Assembly: GCA_021107495.1 (NCBI GenBank)
Contig: JAIOSR010000393.1
Span: 1-12,311 of the forward strand
Reading direction: 5' to 3'
DNA: 12,311 bases
Source of the DNA: Desulfobacterales bacterium
GTDB taxonomy: Bacteria > Desulfobacterota > DSM-4660 > Desulfatiglandales > Desulfatiglandaceae
Below the pieces are notes generated by a model. It did not search any database, was not told the DNA's origin, and saw only the letters and a program-made list of their open reading frames with translations. The position numbers were made by a program, and so were the translations under genes. Shown here one piece after another: positions 1 to 7,623 of this stretch. The stretch's first letter is position 1. Each line of letters opens with the position of its first letter.

Positions 1-12
1 CATTTCACCAGA

Positions 13-52
13 ACCCAGTATTCCAACTTTCCAGTATTCCAACATTCCAATT
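13..52. repeat. 8-nt-period tandem repeat upstream of hisA
   Basis: Five consecutive octamers can be read here: ACCCAGTA, TTCCAACT, TTCCAGTA, TTCCAACA, TTCCAATT (consensus TTCCARYW). The 13-mer CCAGTATTCCAAC occurs exactly twice, at 15-27 and 31-43. The tract runs into a GCGAAGCGAAGCGGAG segment (53-68) that supplies the hisA ribosome binding site. It may begin further left, outside the window. No reading frame is supported across it. It is a simple tandem array with no spacers, so not a CRISPR. Confidence 0.8.
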
Positions 53-64
53 GCGAAGCGAAGC

Positions 65-68
65 GGAG
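65..68 (+). promoter_or_regulatory. Shine-Dalgarno that fixes the hisA start
   Basis: GGAG at 65-68 lies 9 nt before the TTG at 78. It supports that TTG as the start rather than the in-frame TTG at 51, which lies inside the repeat and has no ribosome binding site. The GGAG is itself the last part of the GCGAAGCGAAGCGGAG segment that follows the octamer repeat. Confidence 0.65.
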
Positions 69-77
69 TTAAGTTCA

Positions 78-809
78 TTGATTGTTATTCCAGCCATTGA
101 TCTCAAAGGCGGCCGCTGCGTCAGACTCAAGCAGGGCAGGATGGCCGATGAGACCGTGTTTTCAGACGTCCCTGAAGAGATGGCCGTGAAATGGTATAAA
201 GAGGGCGCTGAAAGACTTCACATGGTGGACCTGGATGGCGCAATCCAGGGAAAACCGGTCAACAAAGATGCAATAAAAAGAATCGTTAGGGCGATTCCTA
301 TCCCTGTACAATTAGGGGGTGGTGTCCGGGATATGGCTACTCTTGAGGCATATTTTGACCTTGGACTCGGTTATTTGATCTTGGGGACCGTGGCCCACAA
401 GGACCCCGAATTTGTGAAAAAGGCGTGTGACAGATTCCCCGGGAAGATCATCTTGGGGGTAGATGTTAAGAAGGATCGCGTTGCAGTGGAGGGATGGACA
501 GAGGAGGTCGACCTGACGCCTTTGGAATTGGCGAAACGGTTTGAGGGGTTTGGAATAGCGGCAATCAATTACACTGATATTCACAGGGACGGCATGAGGA
601 CAGGTCCGAATGTGGAGGCCACAAGGGCATTGGCCAGGGCTATCGATATACCCGTAATTGCATCCGGAGGGATTTCAGGGATATCGGATGTCAGAGATAT
701 CTTGCCGCTTTCAAGGGATGGGGTTATCGGAATGATTACGGGAAGGGCACTTTACGATGGGAGCCTTGATTTAAATGAGGCCATAAAGGTTGCAAAGTGC
801 GGAACTTAG
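78..809 (+). CDS. hisA: Phosphoribosylformimino-5-aminoimidazole carboxamide ribotide isomerase (HisA)
   Basis: HisA catalyses the fourth step of histidine biosynthesis, the Amadori isomerisation of ProFAR to PRFAR, as a cytosolic (beta-alpha)8 barrel. The 243-aa product has the expected family length. Visible motifs are IVIPAIDLKGG at the N-terminus, VDLDGA, the QLGGGVRD phosphate-binding loop, LGVDVKK, YTDIHRDGMRTGPN and the second phosphate loop IASGGIS. The TTG start at 78 is chosen because it gives the usual family N-terminus, places the two catalytic aspartates at residues 8 and 129, and has GGAG 9 nt upstream. The frame stays open to a TTG at 51, but that extension is repeat sequence. 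No other his gene is visible downstream; upstream partners may lie outside the window. The next gene has its own promoter, so hisA probably ends its transcription unit, although I see no clear terminator. Confidence 0.96.
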   Translation: MIVIPAIDLKGGRCVRLKQGRMADETVFSDVPEEMAVKWYKEGAERLHMVDLDGAIQGKPVNKDAIKRIVRAIPIPVQLGGGVRDMATLEAYFDLGLGYLILGTVAHKDPEFVKKACDRFPGKIILGVDVKKDRVAVEGWTEEVDLTPLELAKRFEGFGIAAINYTDIHRDGMRTGPNVEATRALARAIDIPVIASGGISGISDVRDILPLSRDGVIGMITGRALYDGSLDLNEAIKVAKCGT

Positions 810-827
810 CATAATGTAATTTTTTTA

Positions 828-855
828 TTGACATTTTTTTAATGTAAGATATAAT
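828..855 (+). promoter_or_regulatory. Perfect-consensus sigma-70 promoter of yqeY-mutS2
   Basis: TTGACA (828-833) and TATAAT (850-855) are separated by 16 bp in a very AT-rich spacer with T-runs at 820-826 and 834-840. Both hexamers match the housekeeping consensus at every base. The predicted transcript would start near 862 and carry a leader of about 90 nt before yqeY. It is placed to drive yqeY and mutS2, and possibly dnaG and rpoD by read-through. Confidence 0.85.
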
Positions 856-954
856 AAAAAATTCGCTTTTAACAATTTGCCTTGAGCATAGTTCAACCTG
901 CCTGACTGAAGAAATTTCCTGCAACTGACATGAACCGTTACAAATACTTGAGCT

Positions 955-1398
955 ATGTCGCTGAATCAAAAGATAAATGAAGATCTCAAGGACGCCATGA
1001 AGGCAAAGGACAGCGTCCGTGTTTCCTGTCTAAGGATGCTCAAGACTGCCACAAAAAATATGCAGATCGAAAAGGGGCGTGAATTAGAGGACAAGGAAAT
1101 TGAAGCAGTTGTTTCATCTTTGGTTCGAAAGGGTAAGGAAGCGGTTAAGGAATTCAGGAATGGGGGGCGCGAGGAACTGGCCGCCAAGGAAGAGCAGGAA
1201 ATCGAGATTTTTTATGAGTACCTGCCCCGGCAATTGACCCTCGAGGAAGTTGAAAAGACGTTGCGAGAGGTTATTTCCGAGTTGTCGGCCACAAGTCCCA
1301 AGGACATGGGAAAGGTCATGAAGGCGGCCATGACCAGGATGTTGGGACAGGCACAGGGCAAAGAAGTAAGCGAGATAGCCGGAAGACTTCTGAGTTAA
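955..1398 (+). CDS. yqeY: GatB/YqeY domain protein
   Basis: This 147-aa protein is full length for the stand-alone YqeY family, which resembles the tRNA-interacting tail domain of the GatB subunit of the tRNA-dependent amidotransferase. The exact role is not established. Family features visible are the helical N-terminus LNQKINEDLKDAMKAKD, the basic helix with RMLKTA, the EFRNGGREELAAKEEQEIE segment, the YLPRQLTLEEVE linker and the C-terminal helical part with KDMGKVMKAAM and GKEVSEIAGRLL. The ATG at 955 has only a weak ribosome binding site (GAG at 950-952), and no better in-frame start exists nearby. It is the first gene after the consensus promoter, and mutS2 follows after 27 nt in the same direction, so the two look co-transcribed. 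A gene for ribosomal protein S21 (rpsU), a common upstream neighbour of yqeY, is absent here. Confidence 0.93.
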   Translation: MSLNQKINEDLKDAMKAKDSVRVSCLRMLKTATKNMQIEKGRELEDKEIEAVVSSLVRKGKEAVKEFRNGGREELAAKEEQEIEIFYEYLPRQLTLEEVEKTLREVISELSATSPKDMGKVMKAAMTRMLGQAQGKEVSEIAGRLLS

Positions 1399-1425
1399 CA
1401 ACCAACACTTATTAACAGAGCCTGC

Positions 1426-3807
1426 ATGATCGAACACACACACCAGGTTCTTGAATATCATCGCCTGTTGAATATTCTGTCCCATTACGCTTCCTGTCCG
1501 CTGGGTCAATCAAATTGCCTATCCCTTAGACCATCGAATGACGTAAAACACATTGATAATGAGCTTAGACTGGTTTCAGAACTGAGACTTCTTCTGAAGG
1601 TGAAAGGGTTTGTCTCTTTTTCGGACGTTACGGATATATCGGCGATTCTAAAAAAATCCGGAGCCGATGGATCGTGTCTGGAACCCAACGAACTCTTGTG
1701 TGTTCTCGGACTTGCCCAGGCAAGCCGGCAATCTAAAATGTTCCTTGGTTCCAATCGTTCTCTATGTCCGGGGATATATGGCCTGGTGAGTGATATGGCC
1801 GAATGCGGGGCATTAATAAAGGCCATAGGGGACACGATTTCTTTAAGCGGTGCTCTCAAGGATTCGGCAAGTCCGGTCCTTAAAAAAATCAGAAGGAAAA
1901 AGATTCGGCTGAGGTCGGATCTTGAAAAAGGATTACAGCGTATCAAAGACTCCGCAGGAGTCCCGGGTGATGGGCAGGACCATTTAGTTACGGTTCGAGA
2001 TGGCCGGTATGTGATTTCCCTGGGGACCGATAAAAAATCGCGGATACAGGGAATTATTCATGGGTATTCCAAGACACGGTCTACATGTTTTTTGGAACCT
2101 GTGGATGTGATCCAGGACAATAACCGAATGGGTGAACTGGCCCAGGAGGAAAAGGCCGAGGAGTTCCGGATCCTGACCGGTTTGACCGGCATGGTCAGTG
2201 ATTTTTCCAGTGATCTTGCTAACTGTCAGGCCCTGATCAGCAGACTCGACGGGCTTTATGCCAGGGCAAGGTTCAGCGAGACTCTGTCATGTGTGGCGCC
2301 GGAGGTTGATGAAGAGGGAGGGATTGAACTGATAGGGGCAAGAAACCCGATTCTAATGGCCTTAGCCCTTGAAGCCCGGGATCGTGGTGAACGCACTGAA
2401 TTTCCCGTGTCTGTGGGCATATCGATAGATGGTGACAGGAATGGATTGATCATTTCAGGTCCGAACAGGGGTGGAAAGACCGTTGTCCTGAAGACGCTTG
2501 GACTGATGTGCCTTATGGTCCAGGCAGGCATACACGTTCCCGCTGATGAAGGAAGCCGTCTTCCCGTTTTCAATCAGATCATGGCGGACATTGGCGATGA
2601 TCAGGACATCCAGGAAGGGCGCAGCACCTTTTCCGCTCACGCAGCGCACTTGAAGTACTTTACGGAACATGCGGATCAAAAGAGTCTTGCCATTATTGAT
2701 GAACCGGGAATGGGGACTGATCCGGATGAGGGAGTGGCCCTTGCCATGGCCGTGTTCGATTCTCTTTGCCGAAGAGGGACATTCGTGGCCGTATCCACCC
2801 ACCTCAACCGATTGAAATCCTATGGATTGTTAAATCCAAAGGTCTTAAATGCCGCTGTTGAATTTGATTTAAAAAGAAATTGTCCCACGTTCAGACTGAA
2901 ATACGGATCTCCCGGGATCAGCCATGCACTGGAAATTGCCAGGGATGTGGGTGTTCCGGCTGATATCCTTGACCGGGCAAAGGGTTATCTGGACAATGAT
3001 GAAATACGCCTGAACCGGCTTATAGAGAAACTGAACTACTTGAAGTTGGAGACAGAACGGGAGAGGAGAGAGGCTGAAGAGGCTAAGAGAACGTATCAGG
3101 ATGCTGAAAAAGAGATAAAGAACAGACTGACCAGCCTGGAGTTTGAGGAAAGGACCCTGATGGAAAAAAAGAGGGTCGAGGCGGAGAGCGCCATAAAAGA
3201 GGCCAGGGAGGAGTTGAGGCAGGCAGTCAATTTATTGAAGAAGAACAAGGAATCGTCTCAGGCCTATGTCACTGAGAGGTATGGTGAGATCGGTCGCAGA
3301 TTGCTGGGGCAAATTGAATCGACGAGGATTGAGACGTCTCCTGCCGGGCTCAAGCAGATAGAAAAAGGGCAGATGGTCTACCACTCAAAGCTCGAACAAA
3401 AAGGTACCGTCCTGTCAATAGATCCTTCAGGCGGCCGCGCCCAGCTTATGTTGGGAAAGGTCAAGATGTCTGCCGAGATTCAGGATCTCGAAATTGTAAA
3501 AGAGGTGAAAGAACCCGGTACCGATAAAGTGGTCAGACCCGTTTCATGGGGTTTTAAGGGTTTGCCGCCCAGGGAGCTGAATGTCATCGGTTACAGAGTT
3601 GACGATGCCATTTCCTTGATTGACAAGACTATTGATCGTGCCTTGGTCGAAGGCGAATTGACCTTGAGGATCATTCACGGATTCGGGACAGGAAGGCTGA
3701 GGAAAGCTATACGCGAGCACCTGAAAGGGGTTAGCTTTGTGAAAAGTATCTGCAGCGCCGACCTAAAATCCGGCGGTGATGCCATAACCGTTGTGGATTT
3801 ATCCTGA
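1426..3807 (+). CDS. mutS2: MutS2 family ATPase with C-terminal Smr domain
   Basis: MutS2 proteins are dimeric MutS-like ATPases that lack the mismatch-recognition domain. They are linked to suppression of recombination and, in Bacillus subtilis, to rescue of collided ribosomes. The 793-aa length is typical. Order of parts: N-terminal lever and clamp region (about 1-320); ATPase domain with P-loop GPNRGGKT at 345-352 and Walker B/signature IIDEPGMGTDPDEG around D425-E426; THLNRLKSYG switch; a charged coiled coil (about 525-620); a small KOW-like beta domain (KGQMVYHS...KGTVLSI); and a C-terminal Smr domain with HGFGTGRLR starting at H751. Two departures stand out: the P-loop has Arg at 348 where Thr is usual, and the Smr LDLR motif reads LNVIG at 718-722, losing both Asp and Arg. 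The ATG at 1426 follows yqeY by 27 nt and has a poor ribosome binding site. Confidence 0.95.
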   Translation: MIEHTHQVLEYHRLLNILSHYASCPLGQSNCLSLRPSNDVKHIDNELRLVSELRLLLKVKGFVSFSDVTDISAILKKSGADGSCLEPNELLCVLGLAQASRQSKMFLGSNRSLCPGIYGLVSDMAECGALIKAIGDTISLSGALKDSASPVLKKIRRKKIRLRSDLEKGLQRIKDSAGVPGDGQDHLVTVRDGRYVISLGTDKKSRIQGIIHGYSKTRSTCFLEPVDVIQDNNRMGELAQEEKAEEFRILTGLTGMVSDFSSDLANCQALISRLDGLYARARFSETLSCVAPEVDEEGGIELIGARNPILMALALEARDRGERTEFPVSVGISIDGDRNGLIISGPNRGGKTVVLKTLGLMCLMVQAGIHVPADEGSRLPVFNQIMADIGDDQDIQEGRSTFSAHAAHLKYFTEHADQKSLAIIDEPGMGTDPDEGVALAMAVFDSLCRRGTFVAVSTHLNRLKSYGLLNPKVLNAAVEFDLKRNCPTFRLKYGSPGISHALEIARDVGVPADILDRAKGYLDNDEIRLNRLIEKLNYLKLETERERREAEEAKRTYQDAEKEIKNRLTSLEFEERTLMEKKRVEAESAIKEAREELRQAVNLLKKNKESSQAYVTERYGEIGRRLLGQIESTRIETSPAGLKQIEKGQMVYHSKLEQKGTVLSIDPSGGRAQLMLGKVKMSAEIQDLEIVKEVKEPGTDKVVRPVSWGFKGLPPRELNVIGYRVDDAISLIDKTIDRALVEGELTLRIIHGFGTGRLRKAIREHLKGVSFVKSICSADLKSGGDAITVVDLS

Positions 3808-3818
3808 ATTATCCTGAA
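3799..3818 (+). repeat. Tandem 10-bp duplication across the mutS2 stop codon
   Basis: TTATCCTGAA occurs twice in direct succession, at 3799-3808 and 3809-3818. The first copy contains the mutS2 TGA stop (3805-3807). The second copy is outside the gene and does not change the protein. Confidence 0.8.
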
Positions 3819-3821
3819 GCC

Positions 3822-3849
3822 TTGGCATTCGATAAAAGATAATTATATT
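3822..3849 (+). promoter_or_regulatory. Likely sigma-70 promoter of dnaG
   Basis: TTGGCA (3822-3827) and TATATT (3844-3849) each match the consensus at five of six bases and are 16 bp apart. They lie 15 nt after the mutS2 stop and would give a leader of roughly 145 nt ahead of dnaG. That leader includes the heptanucleotide repeat. The 195-bp gap after mutS2 fits a separate promoter here. Confidence 0.6.
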
Positions 3850-3927
3850 ACCCTATCCCATTGCAAAGACGTTGCGGTCGTAGTCGGTTTCTCAGGGTCC
3901 TAAAATGTTAAAAACAGGCAATGACCG

Positions 3928-3997
3928 GCAGCGAATAACGAGAAATGAGCAACCAGTAGCGAGCAACCAGCAACCAGTAACGAGCAACCGGCAACCG
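3928..3997. repeat. Heptanucleotide tandem repeat abutting the dnaG start
   Basis: Ten consecutive heptamers read GCAGCGA, ATAACGA, GAAATGA, GCAACCA, GTAGCGA, GCAACCA, GCAACCA, GTAACGA, GCAACCG, GCAACCG, with consensus near GYAACSA. The last unit ends 4 nt before the dnaG ATG, so the repeat occupies the place where a Shine-Dalgarno would be expected. Only GGA at 3997-3999 resembles one, and it is too close to the start. The tract has no spacers, so it is not a CRISPR array. Confidence 0.85.
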
Positions 3998-4001
3998 GAA
4001 C

Positions 4002-5753
4002 ATGACTTCTTATCAATCTGCCAAGGAAGAGATCAGAAGGACTGCTGATATTGTGGAACTCATCGGCCAGTTTGTGAAGCTGAAAAAAGCGGGCCGAAAC
4101 TATGTGGGACTATGTCCTTTTCATGCTGAAAAAGATCCCTCCTTTACGGTAAACGCTGAAAGGCAGACGTTTCATTGCTTTGGATGTAAAAAGGGTGGTG
4201 ATATCTTTTCATTCTGGATGGAGTACCACAGTTCCACTTTCCCTGAGACATTGAGGGATCTGGCGGAAAGATACAATGTGACGATTTCGGAAGGATTTTC
4301 CGCTTCCAAAGAGAGAGAAAAGGCCGCTCAAAGAGAGGCCCTGTTCGGATTAAACGAAAAGGCCGCAGTCTATTTTGAAAAGGCACTGGGCCATTCCGTA
4401 AAGGGAAAAACAGCCAGGGCATATCTGAACCGGCGTTCGCTTCGGAAAGATACGATCTCGGAATTCCGAATCGGCTATGCACCGGATAAATGGGATGGCC
4501 TTGTTGGAATTTTGAGGCATGAGCATGCGGACCTGAATTTGGCTGTTCAGGCAGGCCTGATTATTTCGAGGAAAAGCGGAGGCCATTACGATCGTTTCAG
4601 AAACAGGATTATATTCCCGATATTTAATCTGAGGCAACAGGTGGTTGGTTTCGGAGGGAGGGTGCTGGATGATTCTCTGCCCAAATACCTGAACACGCCG
4701 GAAACCCCAATATTCCATAAGGGTGAGACCCTTTACGGGTTGCATGCCTCCCATAAGATGATAAGGGAAAAGGGCAGGGTAGTTATAGTTGAAGGGTACA
4801 TGGATTGCCTGGCGCTTAAGAAACATGGCCTAAACGAGGTCGTGGCGACCTTAGGGACGGCCCTGACATCAAGACATGTCCGAAAACTTAAGGGGTATGC
4901 GGATGAGGCAGTAGTTGTATTTGACGCTGATGAAGCAGGTAAGGCAGCGGCCTTGAGAAGCCTTCCCGTTTTTTCAAATGAAGGCCTCTCTGCAAAGGCT
5001 GTCGTCTTGCCGGAGGGGCATGACCCTGACACATTCGTGAACGCAAATGGGTTGGACGTGTTTCTGGAAATAGTTGATCAGGCTTTCCCGATGTTTGATT
5101 TTTTTGTGGAGCAGAGACTCTCAGAAAGAGATTCGGACGAGGCAAGAGTTGGAGCATTAAAGGAGATACTTCCTGTCCTGTCGGAGATCCGTGATTTTAC
5201 CCTGCGTTCATTATACGTTAGACGTTTAGCTGAAAGAATTGGGGTCAAGGAAGATGCGGTTTTATCTGAACTGGCAAGATTTATGAAAAAGCCTTCGGGA
5301 GAGGCATTTGAAAGGAAGATAAATGGGCAGATGACGACCGGCAAAAAGGCTCAAAAGAGGCTCACCGATCTCCAGTTGCTCAATCTTCTGGTCCATTATC
5401 CCGAGACCGTTTCAAGACTCATGGCCTGTGGGTGTCGAACGCTCCTTTCCGATCCGGTGGTCATGAAAATTGTTGACACGATTTTTGCTGAATTTAATCA
5501 GGAAGCCCCAGTTTCACCCGAAAAGTTATTAGACATTCTCGATAGTGAACCGGCCTGTGAGCAGCTCAGGGAGGTTCTGCACCGGCCTTTTGTTTGTTCG
5601 CAACAGGATGTTGAACAGGCTGTTGTCGAGTTTGAGGAAGAGATCTATCAGGCAAAGATATCCTTATCCTTTCAAAGGGCAAAGGAGCGTGGAGATATGG
5701 AACGCCTGGTACAACTAACAAAACTGAGAACTCAAGGACCGTTGAGATCTTAA
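4002..5753 (+). CDS. dnaG: DNA primase DnaG
   Basis: DnaG synthesises RNA primers for the lagging strand and for origin firing, working with the replicative helicase DnaB. The 583-aa length is normal. The N-terminal zinc-binding domain has C38-x2-H41-x17-C59-x2-C62 and the family sequence GRNYVGLCPFH just before it. The catalytic core contains RNRIIFPI and GGRVLD, followed by the TOPRIM fold with VEGYMD (E264) and FDADEAG (D308, D310), the metal-binding acidic residues. The C-terminal part (about 440-583) is the variable helicase-interaction region. The ATG at 4002 gives a normal N-terminus leading into ADIVELIGQFV, yet it has no convincing ribosome binding site because a heptanucleotide repeat runs up to it. 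rpoD follows after 28 nt in the same direction, the classical pairing of primase and primary sigma factor. Confidence 0.97.
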   Translation: MTSYQSAKEEIRRTADIVELIGQFVKLKKAGRNYVGLCPFHAEKDPSFTVNAERQTFHCFGCKKGGDIFSFWMEYHSSTFPETLRDLAERYNVTISEGFSASKEREKAAQREALFGLNEKAAVYFEKALGHSVKGKTARAYLNRRSLRKDTISEFRIGYAPDKWDGLVGILRHEHADLNLAVQAGLIISRKSGGHYDRFRNRIIFPIFNLRQQVVGFGGRVLDDSLPKYLNTPETPIFHKGETLYGLHASHKMIREKGRVVIVEGYMDCLALKKHGLNEVVATLGTALTSRHVRKLKGYADEAVVVFDADEAGKAAALRSLPVFSNEGLSAKAVVLPEGHDPDTFVNANGLDVFLEIVDQAFPMFDFFVEQRLSERDSDEARVGALKEILPVLSEIRDFTLRSLYVRRLAERIGVKEDAVLSELARFMKKPSGEAFERKINGQMTTGKKAQKRLTDLQLLNLLVHYPETVSRLMACGCRTLLSDPVVMKIVDTIFAEFNQEAPVSPEKLLDILDSEPACEQLREVLHRPFVCSQQDVEQAVVEFEEEIYQAKISLSFQRAKERGDMERLVQLTKLRTQGPLRS

Positions 5754-5781
5754 AAGATAAGTCTTTAGGAGGAAACACATA

Positions 5782-7557
5782 ATGACCAAGAATACCGACA
5801 TGGGTAATTTAAGGCGTTTGATCGATATCGGCAAAGATAAGGGATATGTTACATTTACGGAGCTGAATGACGACCTGTCGGACGAAATTGTCTCCCCTGG
5901 AGAGCATTTTGATGATCTCATTATGATGTTTGAAGAACTGGATATCATGGTAGTAGATGAAGTATCCAAGAGCGAGATCGAAAAAGCCAGGAAGGTCAAG
6001 AAAGAGGAGGAAAAAAAAGCAGAGAAAGAGACTTTCCGTGCAGAGATTTCTGATGCGACTTCCCGAGTTTCTGATCCGGTAAAGATGTACTTGAAGGAGA
6101 TGGGGTGTATCTCACTTCTCAGCAGAGAGGGGGAGGTAGAGATAGCCAAAAGGATCGAGGCAGGTGAAAATAAGGCGTTGGCCGGCCTGTTGGATTCGTG
6201 TGTGGGCATTGAACATATCATTGAACTGGGAGAGGAACTCAAGGAGAGTAAAATAAAATTGAAAGACGTGATCAATGATCTGGAAGACGACGACAATTTT
6301 ATGCATTTGGGCGAGAGGAAGGAATCTCTCATAAGACTGATAGAGGGGATCGCCGAATTTCATGAAAATGTAGGCCTCAAAAGGCGAGAAATATCAAAGC
6401 GGGGTTGTTCCGATACAAAAAAGAAAAAACTTACGGCCCAGATCAAAAAGGACCAGGCCAAGATTATGGGATTGGTAAATTCGTTCAGTCTGGAAAAAAG
6501 ACAACTCGAATTAATGGTAACAAGATTCAGGGATCTTCTGGGCGATATTGAAAAATCCGAAAAAGATATTGCCGAATGCATGTTGCAGGCAGGCGGCAGG
6601 CCGATTTCCTTTGTGAAGAAGTGCTACGCCAAGATTCCAAAGTCCGCGCAGGATGACCTGGTGATCTCTCCCATCGATTTAACCAAAAGTGAACTCATCG
6701 CGTTGAAAAACAAGGTGGATAATGCCCAGAAAGCCATAAAGCAGCTTAGAGAGAGGACCAACCTGAATCCCCGTCAATTGAAAGCCGCATTAAGGCGGAT
6801 AGAGGGGAGTATAGAGAAGGCAAAAATGGCCAAATCCGAGCTCATACAGGCCAACCTGAGACTGGTTGTCAGTATTGCCAAGAAATATACGAATCGAGGT
6901 CTCCAGTTCCTTGATCTTATCCAGGAAGGGAATATAGGATTGATGAAGGCCGTGGACAAATTTGAATATCAGAGGGGTTATAAATTCAGCACCTATGCCA
7001 CCTGGTGGATCAGGCAGGCGATTACAAGGGCAATTGCGGATCAGGCAAGGACCATCCGTATTCCCGTACATATGATTGAAACAATCAACAAGCTTATACG
7101 GACCTCCCGCTATCTCGTCCAGGAGCACGGGCGGGAGCCGACACCGGAAGAAATTGCTGCGAAAATGGAATTTCCTTTAGAGAAGGTCAGGAAGGTGCTA
7201 AAAATTGCCAAGGAACCCATCTCTCTTGAAACTCCCATCGGAGAAGAGGAAGACAGCCATCTTGGTGATTTCATAGAGGACAAAAAGGTCCTCTCTCCCG
7301 GAGATGCTGTTGTCAACTTCGGCCTGTCGGAACAAACAAGAATGGTTTTAAGGACATTAACTCCGAGAGAGGAGAAGGTCCTCAGAATGAGATTCGGCAT
7401 CGGTGAAAAAGCGGACCATACATTAGAAGAGGTTGGACGCGATTTTAGTGTTACGAGGGAGCGGATCAGACAGATAGAGGCAAAGGCGCTTAGAAAATTG
7501 AGGCATCCCAGCAGAAGCAGGAAGTTGAAGAGTTTTGTGGAAAACAGGGAAGTTTAA
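5782..7557 (+). CDS. rpoD: Primary sigma factor RpoD (sigma-70)
   Basis: RpoD directs RNA polymerase to housekeeping promoters. At 591 aa it is a group 1 sigma factor with all regions: region 1.1 (about 1-60), region 1.2 from DPVKMYLKEMG (about 97), a long charged non-conserved region (about 135-345), region 2 from about 346 with QANLRLVVSIAKKYTNRGL, DLIQEGNIGLMKAVDKF and the -10/melting segment YKFSTYATWWIRQAI, region 3 with RIPVHMIETINKL and EHGREPTPEEIA, and region 4 from about 521 with LTPREEKVLRMRFGIG and the helix-turn-helix VTRERIRQIEAKALRKL that contacts -35 elements. AGGAGG at 5767-5772, 9 nt before the ATG, is the strongest ribosome binding site in the window and contrasts with the weak one of dnaG. 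The perfect TTGACA/TATAAT promoter upstream of yqeY is what this sigma factor should recognise. Confidence 0.98.
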   Translation: MTKNTDMGNLRRLIDIGKDKGYVTFTELNDDLSDEIVSPGEHFDDLIMMFEELDIMVVDEVSKSEIEKARKVKKEEEKKAEKETFRAEISDATSRVSDPVKMYLKEMGCISLLSREGEVEIAKRIEAGENKALAGLLDSCVGIEHIIELGEELKESKIKLKDVINDLEDDDNFMHLGERKESLIRLIEGIAEFHENVGLKRREISKRGCSDTKKKKLTAQIKKDQAKIMGLVNSFSLEKRQLELMVTRFRDLLGDIEKSEKDIAECMLQAGGRPISFVKKCYAKIPKSAQDDLVISPIDLTKSELIALKNKVDNAQKAIKQLRERTNLNPRQLKAALRRIEGSIEKAKMAKSELIQANLRLVVSIAKKYTNRGLQFLDLIQEGNIGLMKAVDKFEYQRGYKFSTYATWWIRQAITRAIADQARTIRIPVHMIETINKLIRTSRYLVQEHGREPTPEEIAAKMEFPLEKVRKVLKIAKEPISLETPIGEEEDSHLGDFIEDKKVLSPGDAVVNFGLSEQTRMVLRTLTPREEKVLRMRFGIGEKADHTLEEVGRDFSVTRERIRQIEAKALRKLRHPSRSRKLKSFVENREV

Positions 7558-7570
7558 GTGAGATTTTTTC

Positions 7571-7599
7571 TTGACAAATTTTTCTTGGGTGCGCATTCT
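7571..7599 (+). promoter_or_regulatory. Possible promoter of the tRNA gene
   Basis: An exact TTGACA lies at 7571-7576, 13 nt after the rpoD stop. At 17-bp spacing the best -10 is CATTCT (7594-7599), which matches only three of six consensus bases. The predicted start would fall about 20 nt before the tRNA. The -35 is convincing and the -10 is not. Confidence 0.45.
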
Positions 7600-7623
7600 A
7601 TCAAAATATAAAGATTTTTGTGG

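Noticed and set aside
51..77. Longer HisA start at TTG 51
   Set aside because: It adds nine residues encoded by repeat sequence, has no ribosome binding site, and shifts the catalytic aspartate away from residue 8.
862..954. Riboswitch in the yqeY leader
   Set aside because: About 90 nt, with only weak short stems and no conserved riboswitch core that I can recognise.
3928..3997. CRISPR array
   Set aside because: The units are 7 nt, directly adjacent and degenerate, with no spacers and no cas genes nearby.
5715..6332. Minus-strand 205-aa frame opposite rpoD
   Set aside because: It is the serine- and leucine-rich shadow of a lysine- and glutamate-rich gene; the sense strand encodes unmistakable sigma-70 regions.
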